A DNA stretch of 64,000 nt from Bryobacteraceae bacterium (GTDB lineage: Bacteria; Acidobacteriota; Terriglobia; Bryobacterales; Bryobacteraceae): NCBI GenBank assembly GCA_030041495.1, contig JASHNT010000084.1:1-64000 (forward strand), in the 5' to 3' direction. A model generated the notes under the pieces. It searched no databases. It saw only the letters and a list, made by a program, of their open reading frames with translations, and was not told the DNA's origin. The position numbers and the translations under genes are program-made. Below are positions 54,347 through 62,443 of this stretch, one piece after another. How positions within the stretch are numbered: position 1 is the stretch's first letter; each line of letters begins with the position of its first letter.

Positions 54347-55255
54347 TTACTGCTTGTCTTGACCCTGGGCCTGACCTTGGCCCTGGCCCCGTCCGCGCCC
54401 CTGGCCTCTGCCCTGGCCCTGCCCTCCGCCCTGAGCTTCTCTGGCTACCGCGGCTTCGAAGCTCTTCTCGTACTGATCGACATGAGCCTTGTAGCCTTCC
54501 GGATCGACGAACGGATTAGGATCGTTGGGCCCGCGCGTTTGCAGCTTCTCGTATTTCGCGGCCATGTTGAAGAACGAAGCGTGCGAGCTCAAGAACACCT
54601 CGACCGGGAAGGTGCGGGCTTTCTTGAAAGTGTTCCGGAAGTCATCGATCATGCCGGGATAGTGATCGAGCACGTTGAGGAACTGGCCGTTGAGGCTGCA
54701 CTCGATAAACGTGTAATAGCTTTTGCCGTTTTCCTTGAGCGTCGTGCTCCAGGCGAGGCAGCCGCGCGTATGGCCGGGCATCATATGCGCGGTCAAGGTT
54801 GTGCCGCCGAGGGAAACCGTGTCGCCCTCGTCCACCAGCCGGTCGATCGGATGCTCCTTGCCGGGCGGATGAAAATCCTTGGTTTTTTCAGCATCCACGC
54901 GCCCCACCACAACCTGCGCGCCGGTCAAATCCTTCACGGCATTGTCTCCGCCGACATGGTCCGGATGGGCATGGCCGGCGATCAGGATCTTGATGTCGGT
55001 GAACTTGAACCCCAATTTCTCGACGCTCCCCTCGATCACCGGAACCGACGATGCATAGCCGGTGTTCATCAGGATGTCGCCCTGCGGCGTGACGAACAGG
55101 AAGGACGCTAATTCCTTGGTTCCCACGTAGTAAAGGTTATCCATGATTTTGAACGGCGGGAACGGATCGTTCCATCCGTTGGGAACCCTGTCTTGGGAAA
55201 ACGCGGCAGGCGACAACAGGGCCAGGGTGACGGCCGGGAACAAAAATTTGCGCAT
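54347..55255 (-). CDS. Class B3-type metallo-beta-lactamase with Gly/Gln-rich tail
   Basis: A 302-residue exported protein (signal peptide to residue 20, SPAAFSQ). It matches class B3 enzymes along its length: DNLYYVGTKELASFLFVTPQ, GDILMNTGYASSVPVI, the zinc motif HAHPDH (H95, H97, D99, H100), MMPGHTRGC (H162), ECSLNGQFL (position of the B3 Ser) and FLSSHASFFNMAAKYEK (H225), then NPFVDPEGYKAHVDQYEKSF. All B3 zinc ligands are present, so hydrolysis of penicillins or carbapenems is plausible, though some B3 homologues have other lactone or lactamase-like substrates. The last 28 residues are almost only Gly, Gln, Arg (GQGQGRGQGRGRGQ-type), not part of the fold. Confidence 0.9.
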   Translation of the reverse strand: MRKFLFPAVTLALLSPAAFSQDRVPNGWNDPFPPFKIMDNLYYVGTKELASFLFVTPQGDILMNTGYASSVPVIEGSVEKLGFKFTDIKILIAGHAHPDHVGGDNAVKDLTGAQVVVGRVDAEKTKDFHPPGKEHPIDRLVDEGDTVSLGGTTLTAHMMPGHTRGCLAWSTTLKENGKSYYTFIECSLNGQFLNVLDHYPGMIDDFRNTFKKARTFPVEVFLSSHASFFNMAAKYEKLQTRGPNDPNPFVDPEGYKAHVDQYEKSFEAAVAREAQGGGQGQGRGQGRGRGQGQGQAQGQDKQ

Positions 55256-55358
55256 GATGCTTTATGGCCTCCTCGCGACCGCGGCCGCGCGTGCGTTCAA
55301 CACAACTCCGATGCCGACGCGAACGGAGCGCCGCGGCGCCGCGTCCGCCATACGCCGG

Positions 55359-55781
55359 CTAGTCTTTCGGAGCGTCCTTGTTATCGCCCTTGTAGCTGCT
55401 GCCGGTATCCAGCTTGCGGCCGTCAGGGAACTCGATACTACTGGAGTTCGCGCGGAAAGCTCCGTCCTTGGCCTGGTGACCGACGACAACCACCTTGGTT
55501 CCCTCCGGCAGCGTATTCTTGGTCCAGCCGTTCCTCAGCAGAACGCCGGGCGCGCCGCCCTCAACCATCCAGTGCTCCACCGTGCCGTCCGGCTTGGTGA
55601 CATCCAGGTACAGCCAGGTGTGCGGGTTGGTCCATTCCATCTTCACGACTCTGCCGTCGAGCCTGACCGGCTTGTTCACGTCGAACTCGGCAGAGAAAGA
55701 GTGGTGGGCGGCTACGGGCAACGCCGCGGCCGCGAGCACGGCGGTGGCGGCCAAAATCCTCGTCAGTTTCAGTCCTTTCAT
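55359..55781 (-). CDS. Exported DUF6152-family protein
   Basis: A 140-residue protein with a signal peptide (ILAATAVLAAAALPVAAHHSF). The start of the mature part, HHSFSAEFDVNKPVRLDGRV, and then VKMEWTNPHTWLYLDVTKPD, WMVEGGAPGVLLRNGWTK and VVVGHQAKDGAFRANSSSI are typical of DUF6152, a small OB-like beta-barrel family common in acidobacteria and proteobacteria. Function is unknown; the HH near the N-terminus might bind metal. It lies between the metallo-beta-lactamase gene and the 55800 gene. Confidence 0.85.
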   Translation of the reverse strand: MKGLKLTRILAATAVLAAAALPVAAHHSFSAEFDVNKPVRLDGRVVKMEWTNPHTWLYLDVTKPDGTVEHWMVEGGAPGVLLRNGWTKNTLPEGTKVVVVGHQAKDGAFRANSSSIEFPDGRKLDTGSSYKGDNKDAPKD

Positions 55782-55799
55782 GAGTCTTGCTCCTTGTTT

Positions 55800-56630
55800 T
55801 TACTTGGAAACGGGCACCTCTGGGGGCGGGGCCACGGGCGGGGTCAGGTGCATTAAATCGCTATAGAGAAGCCTATCGGCGAACGTCACGCACTTGTTCT
55901 CCAACAGCTCGACGTTGTCGTCGATCAAGCGGTAAAGAGGCATCTCTATTGTCCAGGGCCGGGAATATGTTTTGGGATCCTCGAGCGTGGCGGTGTACCA
56001 AATGTGGTTGGCATCCAGAAGCTTGAATCGCTCAGTGACTTTCAATTCCTCGCTGTGGAAGTTGCCGGCGCGATCGAGCCAAGTCTGATCGTTCTGGCCC
56101 CGCGTGGTCACCACCAGAGTGTCTCCTTCCCAGGCGCCATCGGACTTGCCCATCCAGGTGTCGACGGGCGGTTCCGAATGGTCAGTCATATTGATCACGC
56201 GATGGGCGGCCGCGAAGGGGTAGACCATGAGCAGGTCGCCGGTATTGCCCTGGAAAATCTGGAAGGGCATGTTGTCATAAGTGACGCGCGGAACGCCCAG
56301 CATGTAACACTTGGCCTCCGGGTCATCCTCCGGCCAACCGGCGCGATTCTTGTCGCGCTGTTTGAGAGCGTCGGGAAGGTAAGGGATCGTGCCGCCGCCT
56401 TGCAACACGCTTTTACCGGCGGGAATCGCAGCGATGGCGCCCATGGCCCAAAACGCGTCCAGCGCCTGCGCGTTATGCGCTTCCAGGTTCCAGTAAGCGG
56501 TGTTTAGCGTCTGCCAGACACCGTTGAAGTCGGGGTGGCCGCCGATTTTCTCGTCGTGCTTCACATTCTGGGCGACAGCCGAGGAGGCTAACGCCGCCGC
56601 CAGGATCACGCCCAAGAATCCTTTTCGCAT
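55800..56630 (-). CDS. Exported protein of an acidobacterial hypothetical family
   Basis: A 276-residue protein with a signal peptide ending SSAVAQN. Key segments: GGHPDFNGVWQTLNTAYWN near residue 30, GDLLMVYPFAAAHRVINMTD, WMGKSDGAWEGDTLVVTTRG near 160, LKVTERFKLLDANHIWYTAT and DPKTYSRPWTIEMPLYRL. These resemble the 57530 protein (WEGNTLVVDTT, MKTVERFTRVSPDEIDFQMT, TISDPKVLASGSYTI), so the two are distant paralogs. The family is often seen near DUF6152 genes, as here (18-base gap). Function unknown. Confidence 0.8.
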   Translation of the reverse strand: MRKGFLGVILAAALASSAVAQNVKHDEKIGGHPDFNGVWQTLNTAYWNLEAHNAQALDAFWAMGAIAAIPAGKSVLQGGGTIPYLPDALKQRDKNRAGWPEDDPEAKCYMLGVPRVTYDNMPFQIFQGNTGDLLMVYPFAAAHRVINMTDHSEPPVDTWMGKSDGAWEGDTLVVTTRGQNDQTWLDRAGNFHSEELKVTERFKLLDANHIWYTATLEDPKTYSRPWTIEMPLYRLIDDNVELLENKCVTFADRLLYSDLMHLTPPVAPPPEVPVSK

Positions 56631-56722
56631 CTTCTACTTCCTTTCGCAAATTCCCTTTGCCCCGATTATAAACCGTAGCAAGCATACCATGAGTTCCGAA
56701 ATGCATGCAAAGGCGGTAACAG

Positions 56723-56745
56723 CCTAAGCCTGTCGCAGGTTTAGG
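56723..56745. other. 10-bp hairpin in the divergent region
   Basis: CCTAAGCCTG and CAGGTTTAGG pair over a three-base TCG loop (one G-U), between the 55800 gene and the antitoxin remnant. There is no T-run, so it may be an operator or a bidirectional element rather than a terminator. Confidence 0.4.
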
Positions 56746-56795
56746 ATGCCGCAACGGACTCGACACATAGGTTTTGCACGATACAATACGTGTAT

Positions 56796-57024
56796 ATGAA
56801 AGCTCACGCTGAGCGTGGATGATCGCGTAATCTGCTCCGCCAAGCGCTACGCGAAAGAGCACTGTTCATCAATTTCTGAAATGGTCGGGGCCTACCTGTC
56901 CGCGGTTTCCGCCGCGGCTTCCCTTCCTGACCGTGACGCCCCGGTCCTGCGTTCGGTGCGCGGCGGCTTGAAGAAGGGCGGGCTAAAGGAGTACCGCAAA
57001 CACTTGGCGGTCAAGTACCGATGA
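56796..57024 (+). pseudogene. Broken DUF6364-type antitoxin
   Basis: The natural start would be ATG 56796, but the sequence ATGAAAGCTCACG has one A too many: the expected MKLTLSVDDRVI continues in another frame, where TGA precedes it. From GTG 56815 the frame is open and gives DRVICSAKRYAKEHCSS, APVLRSVRGGLKK and EYRKHLAVKYR, a typical DUF6364 body; only the first beta strand, which forms the DNA-binding ribbon, is lost. The whole locus is 229 bases, one over 76 codons. A GTG-started fragment could still be made. Its stop overlaps the toxin ATG (ATGA). Confidence 0.85.
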
Positions 57025-57442
57025 AACGGGCGCTCTTCGATGTCAATGTGGTCCTGGATGTTCTGCTCGACCGAAAACCGCATGTTGAGGCAAGTGCGGC
57101 TGCGTGGGCGGCGGTCGAAACCGGCGCGGCGCAAGGATTACTGGCGGCTCATGCTGTAACCACCATCCGTACCTGATCCGAAAAGACAGCGGCATGGCCA
57201 AGGCGAAGGGAATACTCTCAGCCATCCTCAGCGTATTCAGTGTGTCGCTCCGGTTGACAGCACGGTCATCCAAGAGGCGCTGCAAGGGTCCTGTCCTGAC
57301 TTTGGGGATGCAGTCACCGCTGCGGCGGCGCGCCACGCCCATTGCGATTGCATCGTGACCAGGGGATCCCAAGGGCTTTCGCGGGTGTCCGGTCCGGGCC
57401 CTCACGCCCGAGGCGGCAGTACCGCTTTTTCGAGCGGAATAG
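57021..57442 (+). pseudogene. Broken PIN-domain toxin of the DUF6364 partner type
   Basis: From ATG 57021 the frame reads MKRALFDVNVVLDVLLDRKP (first PIN Asp) to TGA 57174. The next part (YLIRKDSGMAKAKGILSA) lies in a second frame after a lost base near 57168; VDSTVIQEALQGSCPDFGDA in a third after another near 57245; and IVTRDPKG with PVRALTPEA follows after an extra G near 57364. The lengths fit two single-base losses and one gain (422 bases against 423 for 141 codons). The PIN acids are retained in the pieces, so loss of function is recent. The toxin would normally cleave RNA. Confidence 0.88.
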
Positions 57443-57529
57443 TTGCGGAGAGGCCGGGTAGCGTTGCATGCACGATCAGACAACGGTAAGATGATGTGCG
57501 GACGAGAATCGACTACCAGGAGTCTTCAC

Positions 57530-58633
57530 ATGATCAGACGAATTCTGATTTTGGGCGGCATTGGCATCGGGTTGACCTTCGCGCAAAACCCGCCGGCCAA
57601 GGTGTACCAGCCCTCGCCGGACGAGACGATGGGCGGAGAGAAGATCGACCATAACTTCAAGCCGCCGAAGACATCCTGGGGCGATCCGGACCTGCAAGGC
57701 AAGTGGCCTCTGAACCATTTGATCGCGGTGGGGCTGCAACGGCCGGCCAAGTATGGAGATCAGCTCTTCCTTAGCGACGCCGAGTACAGCGCTGCCAAGC
57801 AGACTCTGGAGGCCCGCAACAAGCGCTTCGACGGGGCGGCAGTGCCGGTGGCGGACACTTCGCAACGAGTGATGCGGCAAACTTCGCTGATCGTCGATCC
57901 TGCTAATGGCCGCTTCCCGGAACTCACCGATTACGGCAAGCAGCTTCAGGCTGAGATGCGCAGCAGCTACCGGCCAGGGCAGACCGTTTTCGACAATCCG
58001 GCGGATTTCGCCGCCTGGGACCGCTGCATCACGCGCGGCATGCCGGTTTCGATGGAGCCGCGCAATTACAACAACGGCATCCGCATCATGCAGTCGCCCG
58101 GGTACGTGGTCATCCTGCTCGAAATGGCGCATGAGGCGCGCATCATCCCGGTCAGCAAAATGCCGCTGCTCGATTCTCATATCGAACAATACCTGGGCGA
58201 ATCGCGCGGCCACTGGGAGGGTAACACCCTGGTGGTGGATACCACCAACTACAACGGCCTGGTGGGCGAGACCAGCGCCGGTGTTCCCGGCTCGCCGGGC
58301 CCACTCCAACCGGAGACTCCCGAAATGAAGACTGTCGAGCGCTTCACGCGCGTCAGCCCGGATGAGATCGACTTCCAGATGACCATCAGCGACCCCAAGG
58401 TGCTGGCCAGCGGCTCCTACACCATCGCCTATCCGATGTTCCTGGACAACAAGTACGAGCAGTTCGAGTACGCCTGCCACGAAGGTAACACCGCGGTGCG
58501 GCACTACATCGAGACTTCACGCTACGAGCGGGAGCACCCCAGCGAGTTTCCTGCCGCTCCGGCACGAGGGCGCGGACGAGGACGGGGACCCGGACAAGGC
58601 CAGGGCCAGGGTCAAACGCCGCCCCAGCAGTAA
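57530..58633 (+). CDS. Exported protein, paralog of the 55800 family, with Arg/Gly/Gln tail
   Basis: A 367-residue protein; ATG 57530 has AGGAG seven bases upstream and opens a signal peptide (MIRRILILGGIGIGLTFAQ). Segments: SWGDPDLQGKWPLNHLIAVG, EARNKRFDGAAVPVADTSQR, SPGYVVILLEMAHEARIIPV, WEGNTLVVDTTNYNGLVG and VERFTRVSPDEIDFQMTISD. It shares the WEG(D/N)TLVV and VERF patterns with the 55800 protein. The C-terminal 30 residues are low-complexity (ARGRGRGRGPGQGQGQ). Function unknown; probably extracytoplasmic. Confidence 0.8.
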   Translation: MIRRILILGGIGIGLTFAQNPPAKVYQPSPDETMGGEKIDHNFKPPKTSWGDPDLQGKWPLNHLIAVGLQRPAKYGDQLFLSDAEYSAAKQTLEARNKRFDGAAVPVADTSQRVMRQTSLIVDPANGRFPELTDYGKQLQAEMRSSYRPGQTVFDNPADFAAWDRCITRGMPVSMEPRNYNNGIRIMQSPGYVVILLEMAHEARIIPVSKMPLLDSHIEQYLGESRGHWEGNTLVVDTTNYNGLVGETSAGVPGSPGPLQPETPEMKTVERFTRVSPDEIDFQMTISDPKVLASGSYTIAYPMFLDNKYEQFEYACHEGNTAVRHYIETSRYEREHPSEFPAAPARGRGRGRGPGQGQGQGQTPPQQ

Positions 58634-58721
58634 CCGCCATTAGCTGACAGCTGGGCACGCTGCTCGCGCTTTTTTACAAGCTGCGAGGGAAACCAAAACT
58701 CGGATTCTGCGTATACATAGC

Positions 58722-61241
58722 ATGCGCGCTTTGTGGCAGGACCTGGTCTACGGACTCCGGATCCTGATCAAGAAGCCGGCGTTCACGGCCGTTGCGGCGC
58801 TGTCGCTGGCGCTGGCCATCGGCGCCAACACCACCATCTTCAGCCTGGTCAATGCCACGCTTCTGGGCCCGATCCCGTATCAGGATCCCGGCCGCGTCGG
58901 CATCATCTGGAGCTATCCCAATCAGCGTCCGGACGCCCGCGGCAGCCTGACCGTGTCGGACCTGCGGCTGCTGGCGTCACAGGCGCAGTCTTTCGAATCC
59001 GTGGGGGCAATGTTCTCCAACACGCACAACCTGAGTGCGACCGCGGCCGGGGCCGGCGACAACGGCCAGGGCGCCGAGCAGCTCAACACGGAGCAGTTCA
59101 CCGCAAACCTGTTTACGCTTCTCGGGGTTGCGCCGCATCTGGGCAGGGTGTTCACGGCCGACGAAGATCGCGACACGGCTCCGGCGCCGGTCGTGGTTTT
59201 GAGCGACCGCTTCTGGCAGCGCCATTTCAACGCTGATCCTCAAGTCATCGGGAAGACCATTCGGATCGACGGCGAGCCTAACACCATCATCGGCGTGATG
59301 CCTCCGGGATTTGACTTTTTCTCGAACAATACCGATATCTTCATCCCGGCCGGATTTTCCAGCGCACAAATCAGTAGCACGGCCCGCTTTATTGCCGTCG
59401 TTGTCCGCGCGAAGCCGGGAATCGATTGGCGGGCGGCGCAGGATGAGGTAAAGCGGCTGGGCATGCAATACGCGGCGGCCTTTCCGGACCGCGACAAGGG
59501 CCGCAGCCTGAAGCTCGAGCTGATTCGCGACGCCATCAACAGCGACCTGCAGCGCGCTCTCCTGATCCTGGAAGGCGCGGTGCTGTTCGTACTTCTGATC
59601 GCCTGCGCGAACGTCGCGAACCTGCTGTTGGCGCGCGCGTCCTCACGCGAAACGGAAATCGCGATCCGGACAGCGCTCGGCGCGGGGAGAAGACGGGTGG
59701 TCCGGCAGTTGATGACGGAAAGCGTACTGCTGGCGCTGATCGGCGGCCTGGGAGGGATTTTTATCGGCTGGGGTGCACTGCGGCTCTTTGTTGCTGCTAT
59801 TCCCGAAAATTATGGCGGCCTTGACCGTGCGGCCATCGATGCTCGCGTGTTTCTGTTCACTGCCGCGATTTCCGTTCTCACTGGCGTCTTCTTTGGAGTC
59901 GTGCCGGCACTTCAGAGTTCCAAAAGCGACCTCACCGTTTCGCTCAAGGAAAGCGGCAGGAGCGGCTCGACGGGACGCGGCAAGCTGCGATTCCGGAGCG
60001 CATTGGTGGTGGCACAGATCGCCTTGTCTCTGGTACTGCTGATCGGCGCCGGACTGACCATCAACAGCTTCCTGCACCTGGTGCACAACAAGCTTGGCCT
60101 GGATCCAACGCGCGTCCTGAGCTTCAACTTTCGCATTCCGCAGAACCAGTTGATGAAGCAGGTGGGCCGCTTCCGCGGCGTGGGCTTGTGGGAGATCTTT
60201 CCCACTGTCGAGCCCGCCTACGATCGCATTCTGGAGCGCATTCGCGCCGTGCCGGGAGTTGAATCGGCGGCGGTCGCCGACGTTCCTCCGATGGGCGGAG
60301 GCGGAATGGGGATGGCGTTTCTGATCGAGGGCCGCCCGAATCCCGCGACCGACGCAGAGCGCAATGCCCAATCCGGCCGCTACATCGCGATCTCGCCGGA
60401 TTACTTCCACACATTGAGAATCCCCCTGATTCGCGGGCGCGACTTTAACGATCGCGACACCGCCGGCGCGCCTCCAGTGATCGTCGTCAACCAGGCTTTC
60501 GTGCGGCGCTTTTTCCCCAACGAGGAACCGGCCGGCAAGCGCATCACGCTGGATTTCGTACCGGAGGAGCAGCCGCGTGAAATTGTCGGCGTGGTGGCGG
60601 ATGCGCGCGTCAGCCCGTATGAGCGAACGCCCGCGCCGACCATCTTCGTTCCACACGTGCAGCAGACGGCGCACTGGCAAGGACCGTCGTGGAATTTCCG
60701 GTCGTCGCAGTATTTTATCCTCAAAACCAGTGGTGACCCGACGCGCCTGGTGCCGGCCCTCCGCCGGGCCGTGGCGGAGATCGATCCGGACAAGCCCATC
60801 TCCGAAATCCAAACCGTGGATCAGGCGGTAGACCGGTCGGTGCTGGGAGATCGGCTGTACATGCTGCTGCTGGGCTCGTTCGGCATGATCGCGGCGATTC
60901 TGGCGGCGGTCGGCATTTTCGGGGTTATCTCCTACGCAGTGGCTCAGCGGACGCAGGAAATCGGAATCCGCATGGCGCTGGGCGCGGGCCGCGGCGAGAT
61001 CTTGAGACTGGTGCTGTTCCAGTCGGCTCTGTTGATCGCCCTTGGCATTGTGCTAGGTCTGGGCGGCGCGTTCGGGTTGACTCGCCTGCTCGCCAATGAC
61101 CTGTTCGGCGTCACCGCAACGGACGCGACCACGTTCACAAGCGTAACCGCGCTGCTGGCTTTGGTCGCGCTTCTGGCTACGGTAATTCCTACGCGCCGGG
61201 CGACTCGCGTCGACCCCACCACTGCGCTGCGGTATCAGTAG
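58722..61241 (+). CDS. ADOP-family ABC transporter permease, second copy
   Basis: An 839-residue permease of the same duplicated MacB/FtsX type as at 6489: first TM opener PAFTAVAALSLALAIGANTT, FtsX helices near residues 280-415, a second opener near residue 430 (VVAQIALSLVLLIGAGLTI) and C-terminal FtsX helices near 700-830 with RTQEIGIRMALGAGRGEI. No ATP-binding subunit is adjacent. It is convergent with the PAN-like gene. The substrate is unknown; such permeases are thought to use an ATPase encoded elsewhere. Confidence 0.9.
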   Translation: MRALWQDLVYGLRILIKKPAFTAVAALSLALAIGANTTIFSLVNATLLGPIPYQDPGRVGIIWSYPNQRPDARGSLTVSDLRLLASQAQSFESVGAMFSNTHNLSATAAGAGDNGQGAEQLNTEQFTANLFTLLGVAPHLGRVFTADEDRDTAPAPVVVLSDRFWQRHFNADPQVIGKTIRIDGEPNTIIGVMPPGFDFFSNNTDIFIPAGFSSAQISSTARFIAVVVRAKPGIDWRAAQDEVKRLGMQYAAAFPDRDKGRSLKLELIRDAINSDLQRALLILEGAVLFVLLIACANVANLLLARASSRETEIAIRTALGAGRRRVVRQLMTESVLLALIGGLGGIFIGWGALRLFVAAIPENYGGLDRAAIDARVFLFTAAISVLTGVFFGVVPALQSSKSDLTVSLKESGRSGSTGRGKLRFRSALVVAQIALSLVLLIGAGLTINSFLHLVHNKLGLDPTRVLSFNFRIPQNQLMKQVGRFRGVGLWEIFPTVEPAYDRILERIRAVPGVESAAVADVPPMGGGGMGMAFLIEGRPNPATDAERNAQSGRYIAISPDYFHTLRIPLIRGRDFNDRDTAGAPPVIVVNQAFVRRFFPNEEPAGKRITLDFVPEEQPREIVGVVADARVSPYERTPAPTIFVPHVQQTAHWQGPSWNFRSSQYFILKTSGDPTRLVPALRRAVAEIDPDKPISEIQTVDQAVDRSVLGDRLYMLLLGSFGMIAAILAAVGIFGVISYAVAQRTQEIGIRMALGAGRGEILRLVLFQSALLIALGIVLGLGGAFGLTRLLANDLFGVTATDATTFTSVTALLALVALLATVIPTRRATRVDPTTALRYQ

Positions 61242-61252
61242 CGCGGTCAAGA

Positions 61253-62317
61253 TCAACGCGTCGGGTCGCCGGGGCGGCCCATGCTCCACGGCCCGGAAAC
61301 TCCTGCGGCGTCAGTCCAGGTTCCTTCCAGCCTGTTCAGCGGAGTCATGGTCAGGTCCAACGTTCCATAGCTGCTGTCCGATCCGTTCTTCCAGTTCAAG
61401 GTGCCGTGCAGAGTCTCTCCGTCGAAAGTGCCCTTTAGGTTTCCTGAGACGCCTGGCAGCTTGGGGTCGGAATAGGTTCCGGTGATGTTATTCCCCTTCT
61501 GCACGATCTTGGTGACAGCGCCGAACTGATTCACCCACTCGCCAGCGATAGCCTTTGTATCGGTGGCGGGGGCGGGTTTCGCCAATTTCGAAGGCGCCGG
61601 AGCGGCTTTCGCGGTTTTTGTGGGCGCCGGAGCCGCGGTCGCAACCGGCGCGGGCGGAGGGGGCGGGGTAGCTTGGGGAGTGATGGTCTTCAACGCAGAC
61701 AGGCAGCATTCATTGGGTAGCGACTCCGTGATTTGACTCTTCAGGTCGCACATGGCGGTGGGATTCCCGTTTCCCGCCGGATAATACGTGTAGCCCTGGC
61801 ACGCCGCGTTCAACTTGCATTGCGCCTGGCAGGCTTGCGCGGCTTGTGCAGGCTCGCCCGCGCTCCCCGCAGCGAAGCTGCCCAGCGATACTCCGGTGAG
61901 AGATGTGCCAGAGACGATCTTGAAATCGATTTCGGGTTGCTGGGGCGCCGTCTTGATCAAGCAGAACGAAGCCGGCTGCACCGCGTTCCCGCTCGAATCG
62001 TAAGACCAGAGCGTGACATAAAGACTCTTCCCAGGCGGAAGGCCGGCGAGCTGACCCTGCGTTCCGCTGATCAGCGAAGAATCGCCGGCACTGCTGTCGC
62101 CGATACTGGGACCCAAAAGCAGCCGGTAGTTCGGCGTGTTGGTTCCCTGATTCCACGTGAACGTGGCCGGATCTTGCGCGACCGCTTGATCCGCAGCCGG
62201 GCAAACCAGCCGCGCGGCAACCGGAGTTGTGGCCGTCGAGGCGCCGGGGTTGGGCGCGTTCTGGGCAACCGCGGACATCGCGGCAACCAGAATCAAGAGC
62301 GGCGTTCTAAGCGGCAT
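61253..62317 (-). CDS. Exported protein with Fn3-like, PAN/Apple-like and beta-barrel domains
   Basis: A 354-residue protein from ATG 62317 (signal peptide MPLRTPLLILVAAMSAVAQ). Residues about 35-125 resemble an Fn3-like fold (DPATFTWNQGTNTPNYRLLL...YVTLWSYDSSGN). Residues about 140-210 are PAN/Apple-like with conserved Cys (CQAQCKLNAACQGYTYYP, then AMCDLKSQITESLPNECC). A Pro/Ala/Lys-rich linker (about 218-255) leads to a C-terminal beta-barrel-like domain (GNNITGTYSDPKLPGVSGNL, GTWTDAAGVSG). It may bind a ligand at the cell surface. Confidence 0.75.
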   Translation of the reverse strand: MPLRTPLLILVAAMSAVAQNAPNPGASTATTPVAARLVCPAADQAVAQDPATFTWNQGTNTPNYRLLLGPSIGDSSAGDSSLISGTQGQLAGLPPGKSLYVTLWSYDSSGNAVQPASFCLIKTAPQQPEIDFKIVSGTSLTGVSLGSFAAGSAGEPAQAAQACQAQCKLNAACQGYTYYPAGNGNPTAMCDLKSQITESLPNECCLSALKTITPQATPPPPPAPVATAAPAPTKTAKAAPAPSKLAKPAPATDTKAIAGEWVNQFGAVTKIVQKGNNITGTYSDPKLPGVSGNLKGTFDGETLHGTLNWKNGSDSSYGTLDLTMTPLNRLEGTWTDAAGVSGPWSMGRPGDPTR

Positions 62318-62443
62318 CGCGTGCACCTCTTTCGTCCATTATTGAACGATTCCGGCGTTGCCCACAGCCGGGCCCTGTGGATGTAAACTATTTCGAGTAC
62401 GCGCGCAGGTTGCCGCGCAAACAGACGTCGATAAGGAGCGAAT

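Noticed and set aside
58650-58690. Possible terminator after the 57530 gene (T-run after a GC-rich stretch)
   Set aside because: No convincing stem directly before the T-run.
62362-62380. Hairpin CCACAG/CTGTGG between the PAN-like and hydrolase genes
   Set aside because: Only six pairs and no T-run; likely chance or a minor operator, so not annotated.
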